From Sipunculus nudus (lineage: Eukaryota > Annelida > Sipuncula > Golfingiida > Sipunculidae): a DNA stretch of 64,000 nucleotides. The notes under the pieces were generated by a model. That model had not been told where the DNA came from and made no database searches. It was given only the letters and a program-made list of their open reading frames with translations. Where the stretch lies: positions 49,627,178-49,691,177 of the forward strand of contig CM049307.1 of NCBI GenBank assembly GCA_026874595.1, read 5' to 3'. Position 1 is the first letter of the stretch. Every line of letters starts with the position of its first letter. Below, piece after piece: positions 46,260 to 59,620 of this stretch. Made by a program: the position numbers and the translations under genes.

Positions 46260-47989
46260 TTCTAGTCAGCGCTACTGAATTTTAGTTGGAACCAAATCGC
46301 TGTTTCTATCAGTTCTAGCATATTCTATTATGCAGTGACTGTTTGAAGTACGGCTAACCTCCACCTATTTCCCATCAGGAAAAAAAACCTGAGATCTTCT
46401 AAGGAAGGGTCAAGAAACTGAATTCCCTGCGCTGCCCTCCATATCCTCCATGTAGTCATTATTCATACCGCCTCCCTTTCTGTCTGGTCCATCTGAGGCA
46501 AGGCGCCCTCTTCCCTGTCAAGGTTAGCCATGACAACATGACACTTAGAAAATTCTAAAATAACTGATATGGGCCTGTTGGTCATGATGTTATGATAGAA
46601 CACCTATTCATGGGTCGGACAAAATATTGTCTGTGTGGTAGTATTTGACATATATGCGTTTATGGTCTTGTTATATTTGCAAAACAATGGAGTAACAATG
46701 TTGTTACAGAAAATTAATCCATTAGTTACCCCCTTTCTTACCTTTGGCACTGATCCACAAAGCTGTCAAGCCAACATCACGGACGCAGAGACAGACTTTC
46801 CGAGTAAAACTAGCCTTTTTATTAATAATTGCTGCATGAATATATGTAAAACCAACAGTAAATGCAATGCTTAATATCCCCCCCCCCCCCCAACAGAATA
46901 ACTTCACTTAATATCTCACTTCGGAAAAAGATGACAGATCGACAAGCAGATGAAAATGAAAAGGTAATGTTAGAAATGTTGTGCACATCTGCATGTACTA
47001 GAATTGATGCGAACCCGATAGCTTGTTCTGCCACCCTACGCTCTTTACACAGCACTTTAACTATAGGCCTAGCTACTTCCTATATCGTAAGCGCTGTTTG
47101 TTATGACCTCGTATCCTGAATTGCTACACCAGAGGGGAGCACTGTATTTTTGTCCAATCAGATGAGACCTTGTACTGGAAGACACAGCCAAGCGAGGAAT
47201 ACACGGAGCAAATTATGTTCATTTTGTTTTGATTGACAGTTCATCGCCCCGGTAACCGTCTGAACAGGCCACAGGCTCAGAGAGAATTGCCCCAGGCGTA
47301 GTTTGCTTAGGGTCTTGGGCACATAGGATGCCCGGCCGGTGAGCTGTAATTCAAACGAAACATAACAACAAAGGCTGCGAGCACACCTCGCTGGCTGGTT
47401 TCAGTTCTAAAGACAACAGATACATGGCTACGGTAACACAGTCATAATGTCATAATCGAATCGGTCGATGATGCGAGAATAAAATTTGACCGTAAAGTGA
47501 TATCAATCGGCGCTTTAAGCCCGGCTATGGGCGGAGCCAGGATGCCTGTCGAGTGTTTGATTATTGGCATCTTGTTGGCTGCTTGTCACATCATACGCAC
47601 TTTTTTTTCAGCGGACAACGAACCGCCATCTGGTGTCTAAATATATCATAAACGGTCAAAGCTGGCAGCGTGAAAATCAGTTGCTTCTTTAGAAGTGCAA
47701 GATTTCCGCTGCCTCGGGAGCGTACTGCCACCCCAACAGCAAAAAAAAACCACATTGGTCGCGTTATAAATTGATTCTTCATAAACTCATATTAATCGTG
47801 TCTGTCCTGTTTATTATCGACCATCCGGTGAGATCTGCTCTGCACCCTGTGACTTTCTTGGACATCCTGGACCACCCATAGTGTGAATATATTAACCTGG
47901 TCAGCCCTCGAATACGGAATCTTTCTCCGTAATAGAGGCGTGTCAAGGACATACTTCGGTTTGGCCTGAAACAACAAATGAAAAACCAC
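46260..47989. other. Non-coding interval between Y4 and A4
   Basis: No gene or known repeat recognised. Contains a C14 tract at 46878-46891. Open frames up to 85 codons overlap each other on both strands and cross the C tract. Confidence 0.55.
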
Positions 47990-48285
47990 AGAAGTGTACG
48001 TTTGCAGTTTTGCAAAACCATCTCACCTCAATTCATAAATCACCTGCTTGAAAAAAAGTTTTGTATACATCAGCAAACCTAAGAGTGCTGGCAAATGAGT
48101 CTGGAGATTACTAGCTATTTATTGTCCACTTACACTTGGTGATTATCAACAGATGCCGATAAACGAGATCGGCGATTGCTGTTTCAGCCTTAATCAAGGG
48201 TTTATCAAGATAAGATGGATATGCAAAATCATTTGTGTGTTCAGGTAAATACCAGCTGTCAGTATTAGTATAAAGCGGCTCTTAG

Positions 48286-48540
48286 ACTTTCCTCGCGTTT
48301 TGGCTGCGTTTTTGATCATGTTGTGAAATCGTCTATGTCGGACCAATTCGCATGTTGACGCAAAAAATCTCACAAAAAACGCACAAAAACGTATGATAAA
48401 GAACCCACGTGGGCAGAGGCTAGGCGCGATGTGTTAAAAAATATTTGGAAATAATAAAAATAGTCGCAGGTAACGCTAAGTAAACGCGACAAAGACGCGT
48501 ATGTTCGCACCCGAAATCGCGTTAAAACGTGAAAGAACTC
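48286..48540. mobile_element. Possible MITE with CGCGTTTT inverted ends
   Basis: Left region ACTTTCCTCGCGTTTTGGC and right region CGCGTTAAAACGTGAAAGAA form an imperfect inverted repeat (CTTTC..CGTTTT). The interior is rich in AAAACGC / ACGCGAC words. It is absent from the other A modules. No target duplication identified. Confidence 0.35.
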
Positions 48541-49153
48541 TCACAACTCTGAAAACGTGTGCGTGTTTTGTAAACGTAGACTCAATATCGAGTCCAAATT
48601 GCTTGACCAACTCTAAACTATGAGGGTCCTTTGAGTGTTTCTCATATTCGGTATTGGGCCTTTCCCGTTTTGTACTTATTAACAGTTGTGATTCTGTCAC
48701 AGACGGTCCTGTCACACTCGCGGACCTCTGCTCTTTGTTCAATATTACCTTGTCTTGGTCCCTGTTTTTTATTACCGAACTACTCGCAAGCATATTATCC
48801 ATATTTTTATGCAGCAACTTTGACATTCAGGCCAGTCTAAGGCACAGACTGATTAAGGGTTAATTACTGTCCGTCGTGGAATAGACGGTCGGTAGACGAA
48901 ACATTCCCTCCAAATGGTTGGCACAGACTATCCGAATGCAATTAAAGTTCGGTGAGCTATCTTCTGTGTAACTTGATAAACTACAAGTAACACATTCAAA
49001 CAATCCAGCCACGTATACTTCCTTCTAATGGTTTTCCAATTTTGCAACTACCAAGGAAAATAGCTGTCATGCGAGTATACTATAAATTGTGCATATATGA
49101 ACACGCATTTTTCTGCACAAACCCAAGTCTTATATAGTAATGTATTATTACAT

Positions 49154-49231
49154 TATATATATATATATATATACATATATATACAGATACTTTGAGGTAT
49201 ATATATATATATATACAGATACTTTGAGGTA
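49154..49231. repeat. (TA)n with duplicated ATACAGATACTTTGAGGTA
   Basis: Two copies of a TA tract followed by ATACAGATACTTTGAGGTA, about 32 bp apart: a short local duplication in a microsatellite. Confidence 0.9.
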
Positions 49232-49620
49232 GTCAAAATACTCGTGTTTGCAACTTGAACACATGCTTGCACTTTGAGTGGGTCATGTATCCAATGCTGA
49301 TGTGAATGAGGTTGACTGTTAGCTTCTCCAAATTTAAGCTTTCTCTTTTTCTTCCATGGCAGATTTCCCCAGGCAAGTGTCATCTGTACTCTAGCGTTAA
49401 AACGGCGCGCATAGATAATGCTTCGGGTCAGTCAAGCAGTAATAGAAACTGTCTGCGAGTGGGACTGAACTACACTGGTATGCACCAGGTCCTGCTAAAC
49501 AGACACTTAGGCTTGGCGGGAAATGTTTTTTATTGGTCTCAGAAGGCCGTGTCCTTTTGGAGCGATAATTTACTTAGTAAAATGTTAAGGTTAAAGACCT
49601 AACCAAGCTAAAGTTTGGTC

Positions 49621-51650
49621 ATCTCCCAAGACAGTATTGCTTGAATGGGCAGAGTCTAATTCACATTTAGGAAACCAACAATTTGTTTCATGAGCCTTGT
49701 TTCAGGCTGACAGGGGGAAATGTCTGCTTCATTTTTCTGGGAAGGGGACGAACCATAGTTTGTCCCTGCCACTGTTTACGGGTATAAAAATAATATATTT
49801 ATAAGTTCATAGCTCCGTCTTGTTTGAATAAATAATAGTTCATTTACTCATATCATAATGGGACGAACTTGAACAATACGTGTTGCAAGTATATAAGGTT
49901 AAATCTATGTTTTTGATTGTTTAAATAAAATGTTAATTTAAATAAAAAAATTGCTGGAAACTAACTGAAATTATTTTCAGGTTATGAAGATGCAAATTTC
50001 GTAATATGTGGCTTGAGTGAATGTATAATATTATTCAGCTTGAGTTACCACCTATAGTAAATCAAATACATGCGTTTAATATGGTATTAAAACTTTCGCA
50101 AGCAGAAACGTACAGTAAATTGAGTCAACAAATAAACTTGGTCATTTGTGCAGTTAGTTTCAGACAATAAAACAATTTTACCCTTCAACATTTGGGCAAA
50201 GTGTAACCTTTATTATGATTCACACATATACGTTCATACAAACATACATACACATATAAATACTAATATGTTTTCTTCCCTTTCTTTGTGATATTAATGG
50301 CATCCTCAGTGTTTTGTAGATCATTTGTGATTTTGAACAAATTTCAGCTCTCCATTTGATTTATCTCATATATTTTCCTCTTTCTGTAACACCCTCAACA
50401 ACTGTAAAATATCTTCTAGGCGTAGATGTTTCGTAAAAATTAATTTCTTCCCATTTCCTTTAAATATAAGTCATACTTGATACGGTTGCCACATAGATAA
50501 TCAGATTTTAATTACTAAATTATGAAATAAGAGTTCATTTAAAAATCAGTCCTCCATCGATCAAGGTTTTAAAATGTTATATAGATAAACTGTGTAAAAA
50601 ATTACATTAACATTTCCAAGGTTTTTCAGAGGGTATTATTCCAATGACTACATTTCTGGATCCTTCCCTGAAAACCTCGCCAGATTTTGAAGCCCTTAAA
50701 GCAGAGAGTGGCAATTCAAAACCAAATCCTTATTCTTTCCCTTTTGTCTATCTTAATCGTCTTTTGAATCCATCGGCCAGCTGAGCTCAGGAACTAGCTT
50801 TGAGATTAGACGCGCCGCTGCTGTCCCCACAGATACTGAACAGAAAGATCTTCCCGATGTTTTACCGTCCCTGTAAACTCTACTCATGTAGGGATGAAAT
50901 TAATCGAAAACAGTTTATCGAGTTCGTGTTACCTCACCGATAACCATGGATACCACGTGCTCAGAATTAAGTGCTATTAAGCTGCTGTACTAATTTAATA
51001 ACCGGCGATCCAGTTAGAATCCGTAGTTTCCGCGACCTGTTAACAGACTTCTTTCATAAAGTATTATTTCGCATAATCAAAAATATGATCTGGGTACAGT
51101 GTAGCAGCAGCCTAACACCTAAACGTGGCCTATTCAGTTTATTTAAAAAAGCCTGGGGGTCATGTTTTCATGGCTAGAGAGACGTCAAAATTGCAAGCTA
51201 TGTCAATATAGTAACCATTGTGTTGTATTTGTGTTTAATTAGAACATAAAAACACGAGTCTTTACATGTTAGTTGCACGACAAGGCAACGCGGGAAAAAA
51301 ACAGAGATCATTGCATTCATTATGTACAGTCATAGATGTATATTTCCCGAATTAATCTTCGCAGATGATGCTAAAACGGACATTATATTTTACCTAAGCG
51401 TTTATGTAGACCAAGAAATAATTAAAATTCCATGCATTCCTGTACTGATTTGTCGCCGTTGCGGCCATTACATGTAAATTAAGAATGGAACTTCCCTACA
51501 ACCATGAACGGTCTTCATTACACTTTTCAATGCTTTTATAATGGTCAAGGTATTATGGGCTTAGGCTTTCTATACTTACAATCCCTAACCAACAGAGTCG
51601 TACCCATGTGAGTTCATCCCGTGGGAGAGGCATAGCAGGCATACATAAAG

Positions 51651-51654
<4 letters not shown>
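49621..51654. other. Non-coding single-copy DNA, nothing recognised
   Basis: AT-rich with no repeat family, RNA or coding signal seen. Confidence 0.5.

Positions 51655-51707
<53 letters not shown>
51655..51707. repeat. (AG)n microsatellite
   Basis: About 53 bp of AG dinucleotides. A polypurine strand of this length can adopt triplex DNA under some conditions (general knowledge). Confidence 0.97.
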
Positions 51708-51710
<3 letters not shown>

Positions 51711-51734
51711 CACCTTCCCGGAGTGTAAATACTA

Positions 51735-52008
51735 TAGTCGGCTTCGTATTCGCGGGGTTAATTTTTCGCGATTTCTAGTTTTCAGTGTTTCGCGAGGGTT
51801 CCATTTTCGCGATCTCTTTACTTTAAAAACCTACACAATATTATATTTAAAAATAATACGCGCAAAATCTTACTGATTGGACGGCAGCCCAATATTTTGA
51901 AAGATCTGACATAATTTATAAGCCTTTTGAATCTTTGTGTTTCTCGCGATATTCCCCCTTTCATGAAAATTATGAATTTAAAACCCTCGCGAAAAAAAAA
52001 AAAAAAAC
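51735..52008. mobile_element. TCGCGA-rich foldback-like repeat
   Basis: Repeated TTCGCG / TCGCGA words in AT-rich DNA, with a perfect 13-bp inverted repeat TTTCGCGAGGGTT (51788-51800) and AACCCTCGCGAAA (51982-51994), ending in an A17 run. Sequences of this style are abundant in bivalve genomes in my recollection. No target duplication fixed. Confidence 0.6.
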
Positions 52009-53979
52009 AACCACAGTCCACATATAGGCTTTCGTCTGATGGACTGACCGTCTAGACATCGAGACAAAAGAGAGATAGAGAGAGAAACAGACAGACATAC
52101 AGACAGATGAGCAATACCACCTCAAGGTCTTCTTGATCACCAGTCTGGCATCGAGGCTTGGCCGATTAACTTCATGCTGGCATTGAACCAAGCAACGGCC
52201 CAGTATGTGTGTTGTGCGTGAGAGCCAGTCATTAACCGGGCACCGGCAGCAGAACGTAGAGACCTAGCGACCGTCAGCTACTCTGTCACCCTGACAACAT
52301 GATGGCCGAATTAACATGATACACGGGACGGCATAAGCCATTAACTGTGACATATCGCTGACACGTATCCTGTCCTGCCATTATAATTTAGATTTTCTTT
52401 ATTTATGGCTTTACGGCCGTTGTAATATTTCAACTTAAATGTTAGCCAAACATGCACTAAAAGACGCTTCATTTTATCCGTTATCTTATTTTCAGTGATT
52501 AAGGTGTTCATCCAAAACGGTCGTGTTTTTTTAATGATTGTATTATGTATTCATTCATTTATTTGATATGAAACATGGCATGCTGTTCTGTTATCATCCA
52601 GTATTTTTGTCTTATTTAACTCGCTTACATTGCAGGATTCTTGGAAATCAGTTTACACTATCATCAATACTCCAGTGTTTATGTTTGATCATCAATTTTG
52701 GGCACTATTTAGGAGCGAGATATATAAATTCAACTGAAGAATATACATCCTGGGATAAATTGGCATAAAATTTATCATATGGGATATTTATTTGACTCAA
52801 AGGCGTTTTGTAAGTAAGATGTAGCTCATAAATCCATGTATACCTTAACGCATCCGCACTGCTAACGTAAAGGAGGCAATTGTGACAGGTTATATTATTG
52901 CTCCTCTACTACCAAAAGATAATAAAGGTACATAAAAATTTTTAAACGAATTATGTAAAATGAAATTTGCTTAATCATACAAAGCGTCATTCCTATATTA
53001 AACTGAATCAAATATGCCATCCTTCAATGTAACCATTAATCCATTAGCTATGCGTGGCTATGTCACATTCTACGTCTTGTATATTTGGTATATTCAAACA
53101 GATGTTTGATGGCTTTTCAATGCCGTATATTTTTTACACTTCTTTTACACAAATCTCAAAGGGCCGTGTGCTGATGGGCGGACCAAAGAAGGATTAAGAG
53201 ATAGTCCCGGCATACCATCTTAAGTTATTGGAACAGGGTCTAGTATTCGTATAATATATATCGATTTTTCATAACTCGCAGTTTTCGTCGTATTTGAACG
53301 CCAGGGCCAGATGGCCTCTAAGGAATAAATAAAAGCAAATCTATTTATCGGACAGCTCCCGTCAGAAGTGATGGTCGTTGCACCATTATTAGACGCTATC
53401 TTCATTACAGATTACTGTCACTTCCATCGACCGTCCGCGGCAAACATGATCAATAAGGAATGGTTGGTATTAAGGAGTTTGACTGGTAAACCGGGCTTGA
53501 AGGCCGACTGGGGAAGAGTATAGTCCCGCAGTGAATAGCAACTGGCGACTGGTTGGCCTTGGTTGATTGACAGGTAGCCCCGCCTCCGTTCTAAGCTAAG
53601 CGATCAATTGTTGTTTTCATACACAGCCTGTGTTTAAACCTGGCGGTGTTTAGCCCTGCAAACACGTGTAGGTTCGTATTCAGTACATATAGTATTGTAA
53701 TTTGTCCATGTAAAATCTGGAACTAAAGTTAATCACTGTTCGATCGGAAGTTGCAACAGATACATGGTGAATGGGGCATTGTAATTATAGGTGTCAGGTA
53801 ATAAGATCACAGTGATCACGGAGTTATGGTTCAAGAGGTCAAAGAATACACCACAATCGTCACACGGAAAGAGCTCAACAGGTTAGTGTACTTTATTTTG
53901 CATTTTGAATTTAAAACAAGAAATAATTTTGGTCAAATCCATCTCACTGGACTTTTTGTACGATAGTTTGAGCACACAC

Positions 53980-53982
<3 letters not shown>
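52009..53982. other. Non-coding DNA, nothing recognised
   Basis: No supported gene, RNA or repeat apart from a short GA/CAGA-rich patch near 52060-52110. Confidence 0.5.

Positions 53983-54045
<63 letters not shown>
53983..54045. repeat. (TA)n microsatellite
   Basis: About 63 bp of TA, among the longest in the window. An 88-codon minus-strand frame across it is translated repeat. Confidence 0.97.
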
Positions 54046-54048
<3 letters not shown>

Positions 54049-56333
54049 ATTGATTGACACTTAGGACCCTCAGGTATGGTTGTTACTAGGCCTAATGATA
54101 TCCTTAAATGGCAGGACGCGTGTGCTGTTGCTCCGACACACAGTCCCAAATTGCAATGGTTTCATTCAGGTTAAGCTTAGTTAAGTATGCATTAAACTGA
54201 AGACGGTTATCTCCACCAAAATATATACAAAAATGTTATATATCTTATTCCGTAATACGAGAAACATTTCTGTATTGTGAGACTCAATTCTGTATTGTGA
54301 GACACTGTTAATGAAAGCCGTCAGAGAGGCAGTGAAAGATGTATCAAGAACTGAACTGAAAAGTTATAACTGGAAATCATGTCCGCCGATTTCATGTCTA
54401 TACGAAAATCAGCCACGTCAAACGTGTTTTATTTGGTCAAAAGTCAAAAGACATAATGTGAATGTGTTCGTTCTCGTTCGCACTGGTTGAATATTTCAGA
54501 TAAAAACACACATAGGTGTTAGGAACGATTCAATCTAGTAATTTATTGACAGGGAATAAATAAGAAGAGACGGATAAACTTTGCACACTTTGTGTACTCA
54601 TTCATTATATTTTATTTAAAATTTCACACTTCTCTGCAAGCTTTGCTAAGCTAATTGCATATTCACAGTCATGACTTTAGGACAAAAAACGTATGAACTG
54701 TCAAATGGTTAAATGTTGTTCAACTTTATTGGAATATCTGCAAAGATTTGTTCAGTCCCAGTTTTATTTACCCAGTTCTTTTATGGCCAAATTATAATCT
54801 CATATTTATCTCCATCTATGGATAGGTGGTGATATTTGTTTTTGTCATTATTGTTTATTATTTTTATTATTCTGCCACATTTTTTTTATTTCATTGAAAC
54901 TTTCTCAGGATTTACCTTACGGTGGCCTGATTAATTTGACCCTGTTTCAGTGACCTTGACCTATAACTCGAGGTCTCAGTCAGGGGTCAAAACATGCACT
55001 TTTTTCAGATTGTCAATGTCGATCTCTTCTAAGCAATAAGATCTACAGACATGTGAATGAACACACTTTTATGATATTTGGTTCCCAACATTTCTAGGGT
55101 ACCGTTTTGAATTCACTCATGTTGGATCATATGATGAGGGTGACTCAGCACTTTTCAGTTTGGCTACGTGGTGATCCGTGACTGTCATATGGCAGTTAAA
55201 GAAGTCTTGTTTAAGTTGTGTCTTTCAGATAAGACAGGGTAGAAAGTGCAGTGTCGGTGGTTAGAATAGGAGGTGACGGTATGCGCATGCGTTTGTAACT
55301 TGCGTGGGGTAATGGAGACAAGGATCCGGAAGTTAAACCACATTTTACCTTTTTATCAAAAGTGCCTTTTGTTTACACCGGTGGTTAGGTAAAGGAGAAT
55401 AAACTTCACGTAAAGGTCGAGGTGACTCCGGGATCTGGGTCATCAAGTGCGCTGCTAGGAAATCAATAAAAACCTTTAAGGATGAGTCTACTTAGCTTTA
55501 TATTACCCAATATGCAAATAATGGGCTTCCATAACTAGATTCCCGATAAAGCTCAGAAAACATCTAAGTTATGATTTTTTTATATATTTTTAAATGATGA
55601 AAGCAACGCAGGTGTTTCCATTAAGGACATTCGAATCGAGATGTTTACTCTTCCCCGAGTATTGATCCGTTTTCACTTTTTTATTATTTTTACCATCTCC
55701 GACATTCACACGTATATTGTCAGTTATGAAATATAACCAAAGAATCTGTAATTTTACCCAATTAAGTTTTTTAAATCTACTATACACCTAAAAAGGTTTA
55801 ACTTTGTTGGAAATATATATTGTAAGTATACAATCCGGGGTTTTAAATCCCTAAGGACACCTTATTGATCTTTAATCAATGTACAATATATTAATCATGT
55901 ACAAAAGCCATCAATGATCATTTCAAGTATTAAATTCCAAGTAATAAATGAGCTGTCATTATGAGCCATTATAACCTGTTCTCCTAGTCGTGGGTTAATC
56001 GAATGATGATGAACTGACGTCATATATTACCCACATGACCGTTAATGGTCCATTCTCAATTAGCGATTACTGCTCCGGATTGACATTAAGATAATTAAGA
56101 GCATTAAAACTGCACATTATTTGGAAAGATATATTATGCAGATGCCAATATTGAAAAGCAAATGAGAACGTGCACCCTCTATATTTGCTCAAATTGAGTG
56201 ATACTCATTGACCATGCGGAGGCGTTTTGGACAATCTTGCCTCCTAAATCTCACCCGGGGGTGGGGCTTTCAGTTTCCATTATGATTGGCATGTTCCATG
56301 GTATTAATTGATAAGCTCCTGAGGTAAGCTGTC
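54046..56333. other. Non-coding DNA with minor repeats
   Basis: Holds a direct doublet TTCTGTATTGTGAGAC at about 54268-54304 and a CAGTGACCTTGACC word near 54948 that resembles the GACC-rich repeats. Nothing else was recognised. Confidence 0.5.
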
Positions 56334-56336
56334 TAA

Positions 56337-56600
56337 GCCCCGATTGACCACACTTCATGGCTGAATGTGGATTTTGTAGGAGACCCGATTGTGACCTCGG
56401 ATCTTGGTGCACTGCCGGATAAAATTTTAAAGGAAAGGTCCATGGTCTGTATGTTGCGCGGTCTATTACAAGAGGATACTGAAAACCATATGATAAGAGT
56501 AGTATTTAGTGTTAAGTCTCCTGAATTCCAGTTTATTTTTATGCACGGAGCTAGAACGAATCTGAAAGTCATTACCTTCAGCCAGGGGCGTCAATAAGAG
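56337..56600 (+). other. Open stretch with protein-like composition, open on both strands
   Basis: The plus frame runs open from the stop at 56334-56336 to a stop at 56598, about 87 codons, without simple-sequence bias. The minus strand is also open over 56333-56572. The MITE at 56583 supplies the last few plus-frame codons and the stop, so any original reading frame would have been cut by that insertion. No domain or splice structure recognised. A relic exon is possible but weakly supported. Confidence 0.15.
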
Positions 56601-56953
56601 GGGATGTCCCCACTTTATGGCAAGGGAGGATGATCAAAGTAATCATCCCCTAATATTCAGAGAAAGAATAATATTTATATATTGCAAATGAAATATATTG
56701 ATAAATATTATGATAGACTTTGGTTCCATATATTAGTTTACCGTGAAGTATTGTATCTAAACATTGTTTAGAAAGAATTTTTACTGGAAACAAAATACTT
56801 TATATCTTAAAACCTTTTACTTAATTGTAATGCATTTGACACGTGATTTAGTATATATATATTTGAAATGTGGCATACAGACGCTGAAAAAATATATATG
56901 TGTGTGTCTACGAGTCATCATCCCCCCTCCTCCGGAAGATAAATTGACGCCAG
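56583..56953 (+). mobile_element. hAT-like MITE, about 371 bp
   Basis: Left end CAGGGGCGTCAATAAG, right end AAATTGACGCCAGTG (reverse complement CACTGGCGTCAATTT). The body is collinear with 21082-21427 and, reversed, with Y3 and Y4. No convincing 8-bp duplication (CCTTCAGC against CCTGTATT), so flanks have decayed or the end differs by a few bases. Confidence 0.8.
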
Positions 56954-58580
56954 TGCCTGTATTTAGACATTTAGAGCAAGTATATTAAGTTCAACTGAAG
57001 CGTCAGCACTTAGCCTCGGTACATGTGTGGAAGGGGGGGGGGGGACTTTTAACCCAAAACCAAAGCCTTAATATCTAGGCTAATCTATATCTCTGTTTAT
57101 GATATTACATAACGAGGATAAAACAAATTAGATGTATGAAACCTGCATGGGCATTGGAGATGAAGGGTATTATATTTACATATTTATATATATTTATATT
57201 TGTCTAACAAGGCATTACAAATATATTTTGGTAGTTTAAGGTAATTTTCTCCAGCGTTCACGGTAATTTATTCCGAGACATTAGGCCAAATAAAAAAAAG
57301 TTGGGTTCTCAGGCACTTTTTCCAGAAATCAGTGCATGAGCGCGATTTCTTTTTTTTTTGTTACCTTTTTTGTATGTTTCGATAAAAAATCATATGATCA
57401 GGGAAAAGCATGATAATTAATAACAGAATGGTTTGGTAAACAGGTAAAAGCAGTACATAGCAAAGTAAATCTCATCAAAATTGTATTATTTTATCTTTTT
57501 GAAAGAAATACGAGCTGTTGGAGCCTTATATAAATTGGTAAGTTTCTATTGAAATCAAAATAAAAAAATGTTGATACAGGGGGTTAAAATTGAGGCGCAC
57601 GGTGCCTTAGAACCCTACCTTTTATTGGTCTTACAAGTACATTGTACTCATCTGGTTACGCCTTATTTATTGGATATGGGACTTACAGCCGACATTTTGG
57701 TTTCACCAGTGGAGAGAACATCATTATGGCCTAGACTGGAACAAAATCACCACACGTGTGTGAGCTTACTTGGAATCATTGCTCAACAAAGAAGCGATGG
57801 TCGGTCACATTATCTACTGCTGACATAATACTACAGCGAGTATACGCAAATAATTCTAAAGTTACAATTACCCACCTTCGCAATAGGCCAGCCGTTTGCC
57901 TACAATGTAGCGTGGAAGTGTATTATTTTTTTTTATAAAATAGATATGGAATCTGTATTTGTAAGACAGATTCTGTGTGCTTAAATGGCCTTATTACAGT
58001 TTTCTTAGGTCCTCTGAACCCATGTTAAGAATACATGGCGGTATATACTGACAATGAGACAGTATTAATAGAAATAAAATCAGTTTTAGAGGAAACAGTA
58101 AGAAACATGTCAATGAGTATAGTTGTTATCATATATTTTACGGCAGTTTATCCTGCCTAAAAACACTTGCATATTCATGCCGTCCACAGCGGGTTGAAGG
58201 TACATAAATGTGTACATTAATATGGTGTTTTATCACATGGTATTAGTTGCATTTTGTCCGAATACAAACGTTTCCCAGTAAAACATTTGTGCACACGTCC
58301 TTACTCTTTCAAGTTGACCCCTTTATACATGGTAATAGATCTGTGTGTGAGTAATCACACTCAAACTCTATCTGTTTCCGTAACAAGGGATCTGATCTGT
58401 CGCATCAACTCCAAAAAACAATGAAAAGAAACATGAGAGAAGGAACCTAGAGGGAACACCTGTTGGAAGCTTGGTAAATCTTGATCTGTGAAACTGTGCG
58501 GCCAAGCCAACAGGTGGCGTGCATTTTGTTTTTGCACTACTGATCGTGCCCTTTGCAAGTTTAATTTCACCTGTGTACAG
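56954..58580. other. Non-coding DNA, nothing recognised
   Basis: Includes a G12 tract (57033-57044). Open frames at 57568-57828 and 58368-58643 have no recognisable domain, and the latter overlaps another open frame. Confidence 0.5.
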
Positions 58581-58620
58581 GAGTAAGCAAACAGAGTATT
58601 GAGTAAGCAAACAGAGTATT
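58581..58620 (+). repeat. Perfect 20-bp tandem duplication
   Basis: GAGTAAGCAAACAGAGTATT occurs twice in immediate succession. A recent slippage or repair duplication. Confidence 0.95.
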
Positions 58621-59479
58621 GAGAGATATCTTGATATTTTCAAGAGAAAACACTATACATGTATATTTAACATATCTTGTAAAAAAGTTTAACGGTTTTT
58701 CACTTTACAATAGGTGTATGAAGAATGATTTCGCACTAACCGAGCAAATCTACAATTGCTCAACGGTAGAACATTTTCTTTATAATATCTCCCATGAAAA
58801 TTAGGTAAACGATTACTTGCTACTTGTACTATCTTTCTAATATAAGAAATTTGAGCTTCGTTACGGTAAAGGTATTGAAAAGGTGCGGTTAAGTATTCAG
58901 TATAAGCTTTTGTGCCACTGTTGAACCATGGCTGTGTCAGTTAGGATAAAGAGTTTTTATTTGACAGATATAGATACAACTTGTGACCAACTGAATTATA
59001 CAAATAGCTACAAAACTAGCATACACAACAAACTGTCATACTGATATTAAATAAATCAGGTCATCAATTACATCAGTATTTGATATGCACGGGCACCATT
59101 AGTTCTATCTATAGATTTACATAAGGTCGTAATATCAAGGCTACGAAAATGCTCCTGTGAATAATCTTGCGTGTAAACAGGATAAAGCTTTATTAAGGCC
59201 ACACAAACGAAATCAGTTGTTCTATGGAATTTGTGACACTATTTGTTAAAGATTACCCTTCGAGAAATACAATTGCGGATTTTGCCAGCTTTCAGAAAGA
59301 AAACAAAAATGTGCTTTAATTTTGTTCAATTCTTTTGGATCATACCGAAATAAATATATATATTTTTAATTTATTTGTTAGAGGTTCAGCTATTTATTTA
59401 ACGTTAGCATGATCATATGACAGACAGGGCGATAACACACGCTTCTTTTGATCAATATCCTTATCTTAACCATATAGGG
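58621..59479. other. Non-coding DNA, nothing recognised
   Basis: No supported feature. Confidence 0.5.
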
Positions 59480-59620
59480 GAAACCCCCGAAAGGGGCACA
59501 AGTTTGTGATTGAATCGCGATTGTGGTTCACGGCCTCCCCGTTAAGCCCGTTGGTGGCCGCAGTGAGATTCTAACTCCCGGCTCTGAATACCTATATGCT
59601 TGATCTCTTAGAAGCCGGTC
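59480..59620 (-). mobile_element. Degenerate tRNA-SINE-like fragment (minus strand)
   Basis: On the minus strand GGCTTCTAAGAGATCAAGCA, then GAGCCGGGAGTTAGAATCTC (B-box-like with decay), then GC-rich sequence including GGCCACCAACGGG and CCCCTTTCGGGG. The order resembles the SINE at 16300-16615 but without a clean A box. Confidence 0.35.

Larger units (their letters stand above)
43490..46260 (+). repeat. Module Y, copy 4
   Basis: Starts mid-core (CGTAATAAGAGACCAAGGATC), then parallels Y3 to its end, including the tRNA-like relic, GGACCATGCAGTGGCAGG and a reversed MITE. Lacks the large insert that splits the Y3 MITE. Confidence 0.85.
47990..49620 (+). repeat. Module A, copy 4 (partial, most diverged)
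   Basis: Matches A1 19710-19920 (TTTTGCAAA..ATCTCA, CTCAATTCATAA, TCAACAGATGC/AAACGAGATC words) and A1 20486-20660 (49260-49420: GTGAATGAGGTTGACTGTTA, AGCTTTCTC, GTTAAAACGGCGCGCATAGA). Between these the sequence is different and includes a possible small element (48286-48540). The rest of module A is missing. Confidence 0.65.

Noticed and set aside
48476-48826. 116-codon minus-strand frame with protein-like composition
   Set aside because: Its length is expected by chance in 64 kb of six frames, its 3' end lies in a possible MITE, and no homologue or splice structure was recognised. Worth a database search but not annotated as a gene.
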